A stretch of 64,000 nucleotides of DNA from an uncultured Pseudomonadota bacterium (GTDB lineage: Bacteria > Myxococcota_A > UBA796 > SXON01), in the NCBI GenBank assembly GCA_903921785.1, contig CAIXRH010000242.1:1-64000 (forward strand), in the 5' to 3' direction. Below, in pieces: positions 1 through 8,250 of this stretch. Numbering within the stretch: position 1 is the stretch's first letter; the number at the start of each line of letters is the position of its first letter. The notes under the pieces are model-generated. The model was not told the origin of the DNA. It worked only from the letters and a program-made list of their open reading frames with translations, and made no database searches. Made by a program: the position numbers and the translations under genes.

Positions 1-1197
1 CTCATCGTCTTCTCCGGCCACGGCGCCCACCTCCGCCCGCCCACCCAGGCGCCCGACGCCACGGACTTCCTCGGCGATCGCCTCGCCTGGGTCCTCCAGG
101 ACACCACGCTGGTCGGCGCCGAGCTCCACGACGCGCTGGTGATCAACCAGCTCGACGCGCTCCTCGCCAACACCCTGGCCAACGGCGAGGGCCTCCGCCG
201 CTACGTCACCGTCGTCACCGACTGCTGCTACCACAACGTGGCGGCCACCGCGGTGAGCGCCGACCCGCTCGGCCAGGAGCTCGCCGCGCAGGCCGAGATC
301 GGCATGCGCGTGATGCTCGGCGCGCAGATCGGGAGCCCCGCCTACACCGCCAACCTGGGCGGCCAGTGGCGCAGCGCCTACTCCTTCTCCCTGCTCACGC
401 TGCTGTCCCAGTGGCGCACCCAGGACGTGGACGGCGTGCGCGTCGTGCTCGCCGGCTACGGCGACCTCACCTTCCGCGCCCGCGAGCAGCTCGCGGTCCT
501 CGGCTTCGCCGACCAGGTGCCCGCCCTCGCGGGCTCGTCCCGCGCGCTGAGCCTGCCGTTCAACAGCCCGTCACTGTTCAACGGCCACGCGGTGCCGGCG
601 CCCGACGCGGCGCGCGAGCGCAAGGAGCTCAGCGGGGGCATCGGGGAGCTGGGGATCTACCAGATTTCCGTCGGCAACGTCGTGGTCGCCGTATGCCTGT
701 GGTACCACGCGAAGGTCGTTGATGGGACGACGCTTTCGCCCGTCACCGCCTCCGACCAACCCAACGTGAGCATCGACAAGAAGAGCAACGTGTGGTGGAC
801 GCTCTCCAACGCCGCGTCGCCGCCGCCCGGTCGGATCACCGTGCAGTACGGGTCCGCCGGCGTCACCGCCCAGAGCACGTTCACCTGGTCGATCTCGAAC
901 ATCCCCTTCCCGTCCCAGCTGACCCAGCAGACCGCCGCCGACGCGGACGCACCGGCCTGGCAAACGCCTGCGGCAAACGCGACCGGTGACGCCTGGCGCG
1001 GCCCGTTCGGCCCCGAGGGCAACGTCTGGATCGCGTTGGAGTGGGCCACCTACACGAAGCAGGGCAACACCCTGTACTACCTGAAGGCGGTGAAGTTCGC
1101 GACCGCGGCCACCGGCGCTCCGCCCCAGCTGGTGATCACGGACTCTCCGGCTTCGACCTGGCGGACGACGGCCACTCCCACCTGGCCGCAGCCCTGA
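1..1197 (+). CDS. Caspase-like (peptidase C14 type) protein, 5' end missing
   Basis: The frame is open from base 1, so the gene starts left of the window; 398 residues are visible. Near the left edge there is a Ser-Gly-His-Gly motif (His at bases 19-21), and further on Thr-Asp-Cys-Cys-Tyr-His (second Cys at 226-228). These match the His/Cys dyad of metacaspase-type p20 domains, where the Cys follows Asp-x. The remaining 300 residues are rich in Thr, Ala and Trp, resemble no domain I can name, and may be a substrate or surface domain. The 3' end overlaps the convergent kinase gene by 62 bp. The caspase-fold assignment rests on two short motifs and their spacing. Confidence 0.6.
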   Translation, partial: LIVFSGHGAHLRPPTQAPDATDFLGDRLAWVLQDTTLVGAELHDALVINQLDALLANTLANGEGLRRYVTVVTDCCYHNVAATAVSADPLGQELAAQAEIGMRVMLGAQIGSPAYTANLGGQWRSAYSFSLLTLLSQWRTQDVDGVRVVLAGYGDLTFRAREQLAVLGFADQVPALAGSSRALSLPFNSPSLFNGHAVPAPDAARERKELSGGIGELGIYQISVGNVVVAVCLWYHAKVVDGTTLSPVTASDQPNVSIDKKSNVWWTLSNAASPPPGRITVQYGSAGVTAQSTFTWSISNIPFPSQLTQQTAADADAPAWQTPAANATGDAWRGPFGPEGNVWIALEWATYTKQGNTLYYLKAVKFATAATGAPPQLVITDSPASTWRTTATPTWPQP

Positions 1198-3562
1198 TCA
1201 CCCGCAGGCCCACCGCCTCCGCCGCCCGCTCCTGAGGCAATCCGAAGCGGGTGGCGCTGCGTTGGGTCGGGGGCGGCGACCCATAAAAGCCGCCGCGCAC
1301 GGCGCGGTGGGTGCCCTCGTCGGGGGCGTCCACCACGCGAGCGTTGAGGATCGGCCCCGAGCGCGACCACCAGTTCCGGCACCAGCTCCGGGCGTTCCCC
1401 GCCAGATCGCGCACGCCGTAGGGGCTTTCGTCGCTGGCGATGCTCCCGACGGGGAGGAACCACGGCGGGGAGGGGCTGGAGCCGATCACCCGCGACCACC
1501 GTGCTTCAATCTGGCTCCCCCACGGGGTGAGCCGCCCGTCCACGCCGCGGGCCGCCTTCTCCAGCTCCAGCTCGTTGGGGAGCTGACCGCCCAACCAACG
1601 CGCGGCCTCGGCCGCCGCTGCGTGGGTGATCCCGGTGACCGGGAGGTGGGGGGCGTGTGGAGCAGCCGGAAAAATCCGACCATGCTCTACGACAAACGCC
1701 GGCTTGCCGTCGAGCGGGCCGGGCAGCATCGCGGCCAACGCCGCCTCGCCGCCTTCCGCCAGGTGCGCCTCCAGGAACCGCGCGTACTGCGCCAGCGTCA
1801 CGGGGAAGCGGCCGACGATGAAGCCGTCCACCCAGACGGACTGCCGCGGGAGGCTGTCCGCCGCGTAGGGATCGCCGCCCACGAGGCACCATCCCGCGGG
1901 CACGTAGACCTCGTCCGCCGCGAGCTCCTCGGGCCCGGGCACCCAGATCGGCGTGGGCTCTGCTTCGCCCGGGGCGACGCCGTCCCAATGCGCGGCGCGG
2001 TCGATGCGCACCGGGTACCGCACGGTCCCGCCGGGCCCCTCCAGGGTCACGAGCCACGAGCCCTTGGGGATCGTCACGGTGCGGAGCGGCGTCTCGCCGA
2101 GGTCTCGCTCGAAGCGGGGCACGAGGCGGCGCCCCTCTTCCACGTAGCGGAACAGCCGCGCGTGGACCGGCGCGGTCGTGTGGAGGGTCAGCGCGCCGTC
2201 GCCCTGGAGGAAGGCGGCGTGTCGGCCCCGGTCGTGGGCGCGGAGGAGGACCTCGTTGCGCGCGATGGCCAGGGCGTCGCGGTCGGCCTCGGCGCGGGCG
2301 AGGGCGTCGCGGTAATGGTCGGCGAGGAGCGCGTGCGCCTCGGGGAGCTCCGGGGCGCGGCTGAGGGCGGCGCGGAGGTCCTGGTGCAACGCCACTTCGC
2401 GCAGGGTCACCTCGGAGGCGACCGCCGCGGCTCGGTCCTGGAGCGCCCACGCGGGGAGCAGCGCGTCCACGGGATCGGCTGGAGCGACGGCCGCGAGCCG
2501 AGAATCGGCCTCCTTCCTGAGCGCTTCGACCTCCGCCCGGAGCTGCCCCAGGACCGGGAGCTGCGCCGACGCCTTCGCGACCAGCGCCAACGCTTCGGCG
2601 CGACGCTGGGCGCCGTCGAGCCAGTCGCGGAGCGCGGCGGCGAGGACGCCGGCGTCCTTCGGACGATCCGCGGCGGGGAAGCTCAGCGAACGGCGGCAGA
2701 GCTCGACGAGCGCCGCGGGGAGCCCGGGCGGGGGCGGGTCGAGGACCGGGGGGAGATCGCCGCTGCGGAGGCCCGCCCACGCCGCCCGGGCGCCGCCGGC
2801 CATGCGGCTGCGCCCGGTGAGCACCTGGTGGAGCACCCCGCCGAGGGCGTAGACATCCGCGGCCGGACCGACCTCCACTTCTCCGCGCGCCTGCTCCGGC
2901 GCCATGAACGCCGGCGTGCCGACGATCTCGCCGGGAGCCGTGCCAGACCCGACGGGACCCACGAGCGCCCCCGCGCCCTCTGCCCCCGCGGACGCCCCCG
3001 CGCCGATGAGCCGCGCGATCCCCCAGTCCATCACCCGGACCTCGCCGAACGCCCCGATCATCAGGTTGTCCGGCTTCAAATCGCGGTGGACGATGCCCGA
3101 ACCGTGCGCGTACGCCACCGCCTCGCACGCCCGCTCCAGGAGCTGCACCAGGCCGTGGAGCATCGTGTCGTCCGGCGGTCCCGCCGCGTGGGCGCGGGCG
3201 ATGACCGCGGTGAAGGTGTCGCCGCGGACCTCGCTCATCGTGAACCAGGGCCGCCCCGCGGGGTCCGTCCCCTCGTCGTACACCGCCACCACCCCGGGGT
3301 GCTGCAACCGCGCGGTCACCGCGATCTCCGCGGCGAACCGCGCTTCGGCCATCGTGTCGCCAACCAGCTCGTGGCGGAGCAGCTTCATCGCCACCACCAC
3401 GCCGAAGCGTGTGTCCCAGACCCGCCGCACCTCGCTCATGCCCCCGCGCGCGAGGAGGCCCTCGTCGCGGTAGCGTTCGGCGGCGGGCGCGGGTGGACCG
3501 GACACCGCAGGCGGCGTCGGGGCCGTGCCCTCCGCCCGGGTCAGGACGGCGGTGTCTGGCAT
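1136..3562 (-). CDS. Ser/Thr protein kinase fused to a SUMF1/FGE-type domain
   Basis: The 808-residue product begins with a Hanks-type kinase domain (about residues 30-300): a Gly-rich loop LARGGMSEV, Lys in VVAMK, the catalytic loop HRDLKPDN, DWG in place of DFG, and a MAPEQ activation-segment end. A helical, Arg/Ala-rich middle follows. The last 230 residues look like a formylglycine-generating-enzyme (SUMF1) fold, with VPAGWCLVGG, RFPVTLAQYARF, ELELEKAARG, GVRDLAGNARSW and a late RGGF. Such kinase-SUMF1 fusions are common in myxobacteria; the C-terminal part is usually thought to bind a ligand. The start at 3562 is preferred; an ATG at 3586 is also in frame. The gene diverges from an FHA gene only 22 bp away, which suggests a kinase/phosphothreonine-reader pair. 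Confidence 0.85.
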   Translation of the reverse strand: MPDTAVLTRAEGTAPTPPAVSGPPAPAAERYRDEGLLARGGMSEVRRVWDTRFGVVVAMKLLRHELVGDTMAEARFAAEIAVTARLQHPGVVAVYDEGTDPAGRPWFTMSEVRGDTFTAVIARAHAAGPPDDTMLHGLVQLLERACEAVAYAHGSGIVHRDLKPDNLMIGAFGEVRVMDWGIARLIGAGASAGAEGAGALVGPVGSGTAPGEIVGTPAFMAPEQARGEVEVGPAADVYALGGVLHQVLTGRSRMAGGARAAWAGLRSGDLPPVLDPPPPGLPAALVELCRRSLSFPAADRPKDAGVLAAALRDWLDGAQRRAEALALVAKASAQLPVLGQLRAEVEALRKEADSRLAAVAPADPVDALLPAWALQDRAAAVASEVTLREVALHQDLRAALSRAPELPEAHALLADHYRDALARAEADRDALAIARNEVLLRAHDRGRHAAFLQGDGALTLHTTAPVHARLFRYVEEGRRLVPRFERDLGETPLRTVTIPKGSWLVTLEGPGGTVRYPVRIDRAAHWDGVAPGEAEPTPIWVPGPEELAADEVYVPAGWCLVGGDPYAADSLPRQSVWVDGFIVGRFPVTLAQYARFLEAHLAEGGEAALAAMLPGPLDGKPAFVVEHGRIFPAAPHAPHLPVTGITHAAAAEAARWLGGQLPNELELEKAARGVDGRLTPWGSQIEARWSRVIGSSPSPPWFLPVGSIASDESPYGVRDLAGNARSWCRNWWSRSGPILNARVVDAPDEGTHRAVRGGFYGSPPPTQRSATRFGLPQERAAEAVGLRVIRAAARWEWPSSARSKPESP

Positions 3563-3584
3563 GGGAGCGCCTGCGAAGGATACC

Positions 3585-4514
3585 ATGCGGCCCGTGGGAA
3601 TCCTGCTCCATCGTCCGTCCTCCGTCGCCCTCTCCCTCGGCGCGCGCACGATCGTGGGCCGCGGCCCCGACTGCGGGGTGCGCATCGCCGACAAGCAGGT
3701 CTCCACCGCCCACGCGCTCGTCCGCTACGTCGGCAGCGCGGGCTGGGAGGTGCGGGACCTCGGCAGTCGCAACGGCACGTGGCTCGGCGATCGGCGGCTC
3801 CTCGCGGGCGAACAGCTCAACGTCCCTGCCGGTGGCGTGCTGCGGTTCGGCTCCCCGACGCAAGAGTGGGTGTTGGCCGACGCGGGCGCCCCCGGCCCCG
3901 CCGCCCTGCGCGTCGACGACGAAGCGGTGCGCGTGCCCAGCGGCGGGCTGCTCCTGCTTCCCGACGCGGAGGAGCCCGAGGTGGCGATCTCCCACGAAGC
4001 CGAAGGTTGGCTGCTGGAGGCCGACACCGGCGCGCGCCCCGCGGTGGACGGCGAGACCGTCGTCGCCGGGGGCGCCAACTGGAAGGTACTGCTCCCCCCG
4101 CCCGGGGACGACGCCTTCGCCTCCGCGACCCTGCGCCCCGGCGAGCGCATCGCCGAGCCCATCCACCTGCGCATCGCGGTGAGCCAGGACGAAGAGCACG
4201 TGGACGTCTTCCTCTCCACCGGCGGCCCCGAGACCCAGCTCCGCTCTCGCGTTCACCACCTTCTCCTTCTGCTTCTGGCTCGCGAACGCCTCGCCGACGC
4301 CGAGCGCGGGCTCCCGCTCCCCGAGCAGGGGTGGATGTACAACGACGTGGCCTGCTCCCACCTCGGCATCGGCTCCCCCGCGTTGAACCTGCACATCCTC
4401 CGCCTGCGTCAGCAGCTCGCCGAGGCGGGCGTCGACGGCGCCGAGCAGATCATCGAGCGGCGGCGGCTCAGCGGCCAGCTCCGGCTCTCGGCCGCGACCG
4501 TGCGGATCGACTGA
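3585..4514 (+). CDS. FHA-domain protein with a C-terminal winged-helix-like region
   Basis: The 309-residue protein has an N-terminal forkhead-associated domain (about residues 5-85) with the phosphothreonine-binding signature: GR in IVGRGPDC, Ser-Thr-Ala-His, and RNGT. The last 120 residues carry a hydrophobic Leu-rich helix, then WMYNDVACSHLGI and HILRLRQQLAEAG. This resembles the winged-helix DNA-binding or scaffold domain attached to many myxobacterial FHA proteins. The start is the ATG at 3585, preceded by AAGGA at 4-nt spacing. The gene is divergent from the kinase-SUMF1 gene, so it is a likely reader of that kinase's phosphorylation. Binding specificity and any DNA target are inferred only. 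Confidence 0.8.
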   Translation: MRPVGILLHRPSSVALSLGARTIVGRGPDCGVRIADKQVSTAHALVRYVGSAGWEVRDLGSRNGTWLGDRRLLAGEQLNVPAGGVLRFGSPTQEWVLADAGAPGPAALRVDDEAVRVPSGGLLLLPDAEEPEVAISHEAEGWLLEADTGARPAVDGETVVAGGANWKVLLPPPGDDAFASATLRPGERIAEPIHLRIAVSQDEEHVDVFLSTGGPETQLRSRVHHLLLLLLARERLADAERGLPLPEQGWMYNDVACSHLGIGSPALNLHILRLRQQLAEAGVDGAEQIIERRRLSGQLRLSAATVRID

Positions 4515-4540
4515 GAGACGCTGGCGAAGGGCTGGAGCCG

Positions 4541-4690
4541 CTCCACCGCCTTGCCGCCCGGAGGCGTCGGCGGTCGAGGGGCCGCCGAGGCGAGAAGGGC
4601 GGGGCGGGCGGCGGCCCTGCGGCGGCGCCGCGATTGGCAGCCAACCTCCGCCGCGACCCCGCGGACCGTGATCCGCCAATCGCCCAGATC
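4541..4690 (+). repeat. Dispersed intergenic repeat, copy A (modules 1 and 2)
   Basis: This fills the gap between the convergent FHA and thioredoxin-like genes. Module 1 (about 4541-4620) contains a 7-bp stem, TCGGCGG/CCGCCGA. Module 2 has a perfect 9-bp inverted repeat, GCGATTGGC at 4630-4638 and GCCAATCGC at 4675-4683, enclosing a 36-nt loop. The loop holds a second hairpin (CCGCG/CGCGG, 4651-4664) and the conserved GGACCGTGATCC. Module 2 recurs near 31.4, 39.3 and 50.9 kb; module 1 recurs near 31.3, 41.2 and 59.7 kb. Long reading frames across it do not look coding. Confidence 0.8.
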
Positions 4691-4709
4691 GTCGTTCAAC
4701 CCCGGGACC

Positions 4710-5165
4710 TCAACGGAGGCTCGCCATCGCCCCCGGGTGACCGGCCTCCAGGGTGGCGAACGACGGGCTCGTGACCCGCAGATCGGGGCCGATCTGGGCG
4801 AAGGGCACCCCGGGGGCGACGTGAAGCCGCCGGCGGACGTCCCCCGTCGGGTCCACCAAGAGCGGCACGTCGAACGAATGGGCGCGCAACGCCGGGACCA
4901 GCTCGCTCTTCGCGCCCGCGGCCTGCTCCGCGACCACGATGACGGCGTAGCCCGCCGCGTCCAGGGCGCGCGCTTCATCGAGCGCGGCCGTGTCCGCAGG
5001 CGACCAGAAGACCACCACCTCGCGAGCGTCGGCGTGGAGCACCACCGGCCGACCGTCCGCGGCGCGGCCGAGGGGCTCCGCGTGGGAGGCGGCGAACGCC
5101 GGGACGGCCGCGGTGAGGGCGGCGAAGGAGGAGGCGGCGATGGCGAGGCGGCGGGCGAAGGTCAT
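4710..5165 (-). CDS. Exported thioredoxin-like protein lacking the CXXC motif
   Basis: The product has 151 residues. It begins with a signal-peptide-like segment: a basic start, a hydrophobic Ala-rich core, and a possible cleavage after AFA near residue 25. The body has a thioredoxin-fold flavour: VVVFWSPAD at the first strand-helix turn, a middle strand YAVIVVAEQ, and a late strand before the VP of GVPFAQIG, which resembles the cis-Pro loop. The active-site position reads SPAD, without cysteines, so it is probably not a disulfide oxidoreductase. The ATG at 5165 is chosen because GGAG lies 8-11 bases before it and the signal peptide then starts at residue 1. The assignment to the TlpA/AhpC superfamily is tentative. 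Confidence 0.55.
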   Translation of the reverse strand: MTFARRLAIAASSFAALTAAVPAFAASHAEPLGRAADGRPVVLHADAREVVVFWSPADTAALDEARALDAAGYAVIVVAEQAAGAKSELVPALRAHSFDVPLLVDPTGDVRRRLHVAPGVPFAQIGPDLRVTSPSFATLEAGHPGAMASLR

Positions 5166-5245
5166 TGGGGGCTCCGTTGGACCCCCTCCATGTCGCCCGT
5201 TCGGGGGAACGGGGCGATTTCTGCGCATTTCAGGGGATTGCAGCC

Positions 5246-6697
5246 CTACAGCAGCCCCGAGAGGTCCAGCCGCGCTTCCAGCAGGTCCGCGAGCGCCTCG
5301 TAGTTGCGCTCCCGGAACGCCGCGGCGTCCTCCACGGGCGCGTCCCCGAGCGGGTCGAGCCCCTTACGCCGCCGGAGCGTGTCCACCAGCGCCTTCCGCA
5401 GCTCGCCGCGGTCAAAGAAGCCGTGGGCGTACGTGCCCGCCACCAGGCCGGCGACCGCGCCGTCGGGCCCGTCGCCGAGCTCCACCAGCGGCGCTGAAGC
5501 GGCGGTGACCCCCTGGTGGATCTCGTAGCCGTCCACCGGGAGGCCAGCGGGGAGGAGCCAGGCGCCGGTGGTGCGCCCCGACACGGCGATCGTCCGCTTC
5601 TCCTGGTCGAAAACGGTGTCCACCGGGAGGAGATCGAGCCCGGGCTCGGTCGCTGCGGTGCCGCCCACGCCGCCGTCGTCGCGGAGGGTACGGCCGAGCA
5701 TCTGGTAGCCGCCGCAGAGGCCGAGCACGGGGATGGAGCGGGCGGCTGCGGCGCGGATCGAGCGGTCGAGCCCGCGGCTACGCAGCCAACGAAGGTCGGA
5801 GAGGGTGTCCTTGCTCCCGGGGAGAAGGAGCAGGTCTGGATTGCCCATCTCGTCTGGCGACGCCACCCACCGCAGCCCCACCCCGGGGGTGTGGGCGAGC
5901 GGCTCAAGGTCAGTGAAATTACTGACGGTCGGCAACCGGAGCACCGCGAGGTCCACGCATCCGCCGCCGAGCGCCAGGTCCGAAGGATCATCCTCCCGAT
6001 CGATGACGATGTCCCGACGCATCGGGATCACCCCGCGGACCGGGATTCCGGTGCGGACCCCGAACTCGGCGGGCGCGGGGTCGAGCAGGCGTTCGTCGCC
6101 GCGGAAGCGATTGATGATCCAGCCTTTGATGAGCGCCTGCTCCTCCGGCGCACAGAGCCCGAGCGTCCCGAGGAAGCTGGCGAAGACCCCACCCTTGTCG
6201 ATGTCCCCGGCGAGGAGCACCCGCGCATCGGCGTGAAGGGCCATGCGCATGTTCACCAGGTCGCGGGAGCGAAGGTTGAACTCAGCGGGCGAGCCGGCGC
6301 CTTCGAGGACGACGACGTCCACGGTGGCGGCGAGCCGGTCGTAGGACTCGGCCACGAGCTTCCACAAGGCGGAGGTGTCCCGCCAGTAATCGCGCGCTTC
6401 GAGGTGCCCGACCGCCTGCCCGCGCACCACGAGCTGCGCCCGGGTGTGTGCCACCGGCTTGATGAGGATCGGGTTCATGTCCGCCGTGGCGACGACCCGC
6501 GCGGCCTCGGCCTGCACGGCCTGCGCTCGCCCGATCTCCCCTCCCCCCACCAATGCCGCCGCGTTGTTGGCCATGTTCTGCGCCTTGAACGGCGCCACCC
6601 GGAGCCCGCGCCGCACCAGGAGCCGGCAGAGCCCCGTGCACAACCACGACTTGCCGACCCCGGAGCCGGTCCCCTGCACCATCAGCGCGATGGCCAT
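5246..6697 (-). CDS. cobQ: Cobyric acid synthase (adenosylcobyric acid synthase)
   Basis: CobQ performs four glutamine-dependent amidations of adenosylcobyrinic acid a,c-diamide in cobalamin synthesis. The 483-residue length is normal for the family. The N-terminal dethiobiotin-synthetase-like ATPase has a P-loop GTGSGVGKS (residues 9-17), KAQNMANNAA, and EGAGSPAEFNLR followed by LAGDIDKGGVFASF. The C-terminal glutamine amidotransferase domain has the nucleophile elbow LGLCGGYQMLG (Cys near residue 326) and GYEIHQG with the family histidine. The start is the ATG at 6697; an upstream extension is only the shadow of ppa. It lies 4 nt after the ppa stop, so the two are probably co-transcribed. 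No other cobalamin gene is in the window. Confidence 0.95.
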   Translation of the reverse strand: MAIALMVQGTGSGVGKSWLCTGLCRLLVRRGLRVAPFKAQNMANNAAALVGGGEIGRAQAVQAEAARVVATADMNPILIKPVAHTRAQLVVRGQAVGHLEARDYWRDTSALWKLVAESYDRLAATVDVVVLEGAGSPAEFNLRSRDLVNMRMALHADARVLLAGDIDKGGVFASFLGTLGLCAPEEQALIKGWIINRFRGDERLLDPAPAEFGVRTGIPVRGVIPMRRDIVIDREDDPSDLALGGGCVDLAVLRLPTVSNFTDLEPLAHTPGVGLRWVASPDEMGNPDLLLLPGSKDTLSDLRWLRSRGLDRSIRAAAARSIPVLGLCGGYQMLGRTLRDDGGVGGTAATEPGLDLLPVDTVFDQEKRTIAVSGRTTGAWLLPAGLPVDGYEIHQGVTAASAPLVELGDGPDGAVAGLVAGTYAHGFFDRGELRKALVDTLRRRKGLDPLGDAPVEDAAAFRERNYEALADLLEARLDLSGLL

Positions 6698-6701
6698 CGG
6701 T

Positions 6702-7310
6702 TCAGCACGCCCCGAGCGTGGCGATCTCCGCCTGGTAGTCCGCGAGCGAGGTGCGCACGACCTCCAGCGCCTGGGCCCGCCCGTAGGTGGACTCGATGCG
6801 CACCGGGTTCCGCCCGGGCTCAAGCTTGTACGTCTCGAAGTAGTGGCGGAGCCGGGCGACGAGCGCCGCGGGCAGCGCGTCGAGCTCGCGGACCTCGCCC
6901 CAGACGGCGTCGCCGTCGAGCACCGCCACGATCTTGTCATCGGCCTCCCCCTTGTCGACCATGAGCAGGCCGCCGACCACCCGGGCGCGCAGCAGGATGT
7001 CGGCGCGGTCGATGGCGCGCTCGGAGAGGATGCAGATGTCGAGCGGATCGCCGTCCCCCCGCTCGGTGCCGGCGAGGGCGGCGATGCCCCGGCCGCAGTA
7101 GGTCTGCGGGATGAACCCGTAGAGCATCGGCGGGAGCGCGTTCATCCGCTGCGGACGGTCCACCTTGAGGAACCCGCTCACCTTGTCCACCTCGTACTTC
7201 ACCGTGGAGTACGGCGTGATCTCCACGTAGGCGGTGACGACGTCGGGCGCGTCGGGGCCGGGATCGATCCCGTGCCAGGGGTGGGGGCGGAAAGCTTGGA
7301 AGCGGGCCAT
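6702..7310 (-). CDS. ppa: Inorganic pyrophosphatase, family I
   Basis: The enzyme hydrolyses pyrophosphate to phosphate and drives biosynthetic reactions in the cytoplasm. The 202-residue product has the family I hallmarks: a substrate-binding Lys in [18 protein letters not shown], the metal-binding [11 protein letters not shown], and a second acidic segment, [14 protein letters not shown]. It is slightly longer than bacterial enzymes of about 175 residues and has a C-terminal helical tail. The ATG at 7310 is preferred to an upstream in-frame ATG because the family sequence begins just after it. It is followed at 4 nt by cobQ. Pyrophosphatase next to cobQ makes no specific pathway sense; shared transcription is the simplest reading. 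Confidence 0.92.
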   Translation of the reverse strand: MARFQAFRPHPWHGIDPGPDAPDVVTAYVEITPYSTVKYEVDKVSGFLKVDRPQRMNALPPMLYGFIPQTYCGRGIAALAGTERGDGDPLDICILSERAIDRADILLRARVVGGLLMVDKGEADDKIVAVLDGDAVWGEVRELDALPAALVARLRHYFETYKLEPGRNPVRIESTYGRAQALEVVRTSLADYQAEIATLGAC

Positions 7311-7450
7311 GGGGCCGGCTAACCGGTCCCGGGTCTGCCCTCGCGATGGGAGCGTCCGGCGCCTCGCCCGCGGATCGCGCTCATGCATGAATCGGTCGTT
7401 GCCGATCGGGGGGATGTGGCGCCCTCCCCCCCGCGCCGTCCAGGAAGCCC

Positions 7451-8122
7451 ATGTTGTTCCTCGCCTCGGTCGCGTTCGCCGCTCCCCTGAACCTCTACGG
7501 TGGCCTCAGCGACGCGGGCAGCGTCGCGCTCGCCCCCACCGCGTTCGCCGACGCCGCGGGCGTCGCGCCGTCCCTGGTGACCGGCGTCGGGCTCGGCGGT
7601 CACGCCGACCTCACGATCGGCGTGGGCGGCAGCGCCGATTGGGCCGGAACTCCCACCGGTGGCGGACTCGACGCGGTCGCTCGCTACGGCCTCGGGGACG
7701 AGCTGGTCCTCGCCGCCCATGGCGGCGTCGATCTCACCACGGGCAGCGTGGTCATCGGCCCCGAGCTCCACTGGTCGCGCAGCTTCGGCATCGTGGACGT
7801 CACCGCGAACGTAGGCTGGCGCGCCGACGCCTCCACGGGCGAGTCGACCGCCGCGCTCGGCGTCGCTCCCGAGGTCTGGCTCGGCGACCGGGTCTCCTTC
7901 TTCGTCGAGGTCGACCCGAGCCTCGCGCTCACCGATTCCGACGTGACCGCGTCGCTCCTCGTCGTGCCGGGGCTCTCGGCCAACCTCTCTGAAGACGGCG
8001 CCCACGCCCTGTGCGCGGGGGTCCAGCTGCCGACGGACTCCCTGGGCGACGTGTCCGTCGGGGTCTGGTACTCCGTCGCCTTCGACGCCCGGGCAAAGCC
8101 AACGGGCCGGCAGCCCGACTAG
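7451..8122 (+). CDS. Predicted outer-membrane or periplasmic beta-rich protein
   Basis: The product has 223 residues and is not recognised as a named family. The first 11 residues ([11 protein letters not shown]) look like a short signal peptide ending in AFA-A. The rest alternates short beta strands rich in Gly, Val, Thr and Ala with Asp/Gly turns ([37 protein letters not shown]), as expected of a small outer-membrane barrel. A last strand [11 protein letters not shown] lies near the C-terminus, though the protein ends with a polar tail rather than an aromatic residue. AGGA precedes the ATG. It lies divergently from ppa and upstream of the chemotaxis operon. No function can be given. Confidence 0.6.
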   Translation: MLFLASVAFAAPLNLYGGLSDAGSVALAPTAFADAAGVAPSLVTGVGLGGHADLTIGVGGSADWAGTPTGGGLDAVARYGLGDELVLAAHGGVDLTTGSVVIGPELHWSRSFGIVDVTANVGWRADASTGESTAALGVAPEVWLGDRVSFFVEVDPSLALTDSDVTASLLVVPGLSANLSEDGAHALCAGVQLPTDSLGDVSVGVWYSVAFDARAKPTGRQPD

Positions 8123-8136
8123 AACGAACGTGCTCG

Positions 8137-8145
8137 GCGGATAAT
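8137..8145 (+). promoter_or_regulatory. Possible -10 element upstream of the chemotaxis operon
   Basis: An AT-rich island in otherwise GC-rich DNA reads GCGGATAAT. It can be read as a sigma70-type GATAAT or as a flagellar-sigma-like GCGGATAA, one mismatch from GCCGATAA. Neither reading has a good -35 partner at the right distance. Downstream, at 8198-8210, is a short hairpin GACC-GTAAA-GGTC. The element is about 105 bp before the first receptor gene. Confidence 0.25.
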
Positions 8146-8250
8146 TTTCGATCCTAACCACATCCGCCGATCGACCGATGGTGAAATCCCGCGCAGCGAC
8201 CGTAAAGGTCTGCCGACGGCTGCCGATGCCCACCGCAGCGGGAGCGACGG

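Noticed and set aside
1262-4774. A 1170-residue plus-strand frame across the kinase and the intergenic repeat
   Set aside because: It runs antisense to the kinase-SUMF1 gene and through copy A of the repeat, with Arg-rich low-complexity composition and no domain.
8160-8250. Riboswitch in the leader of the first receptor gene
   Set aside because: GGTGAAATCC slightly recalls a cobalamin box, but the rest of the core is absent. Only a short hairpin can be supported.
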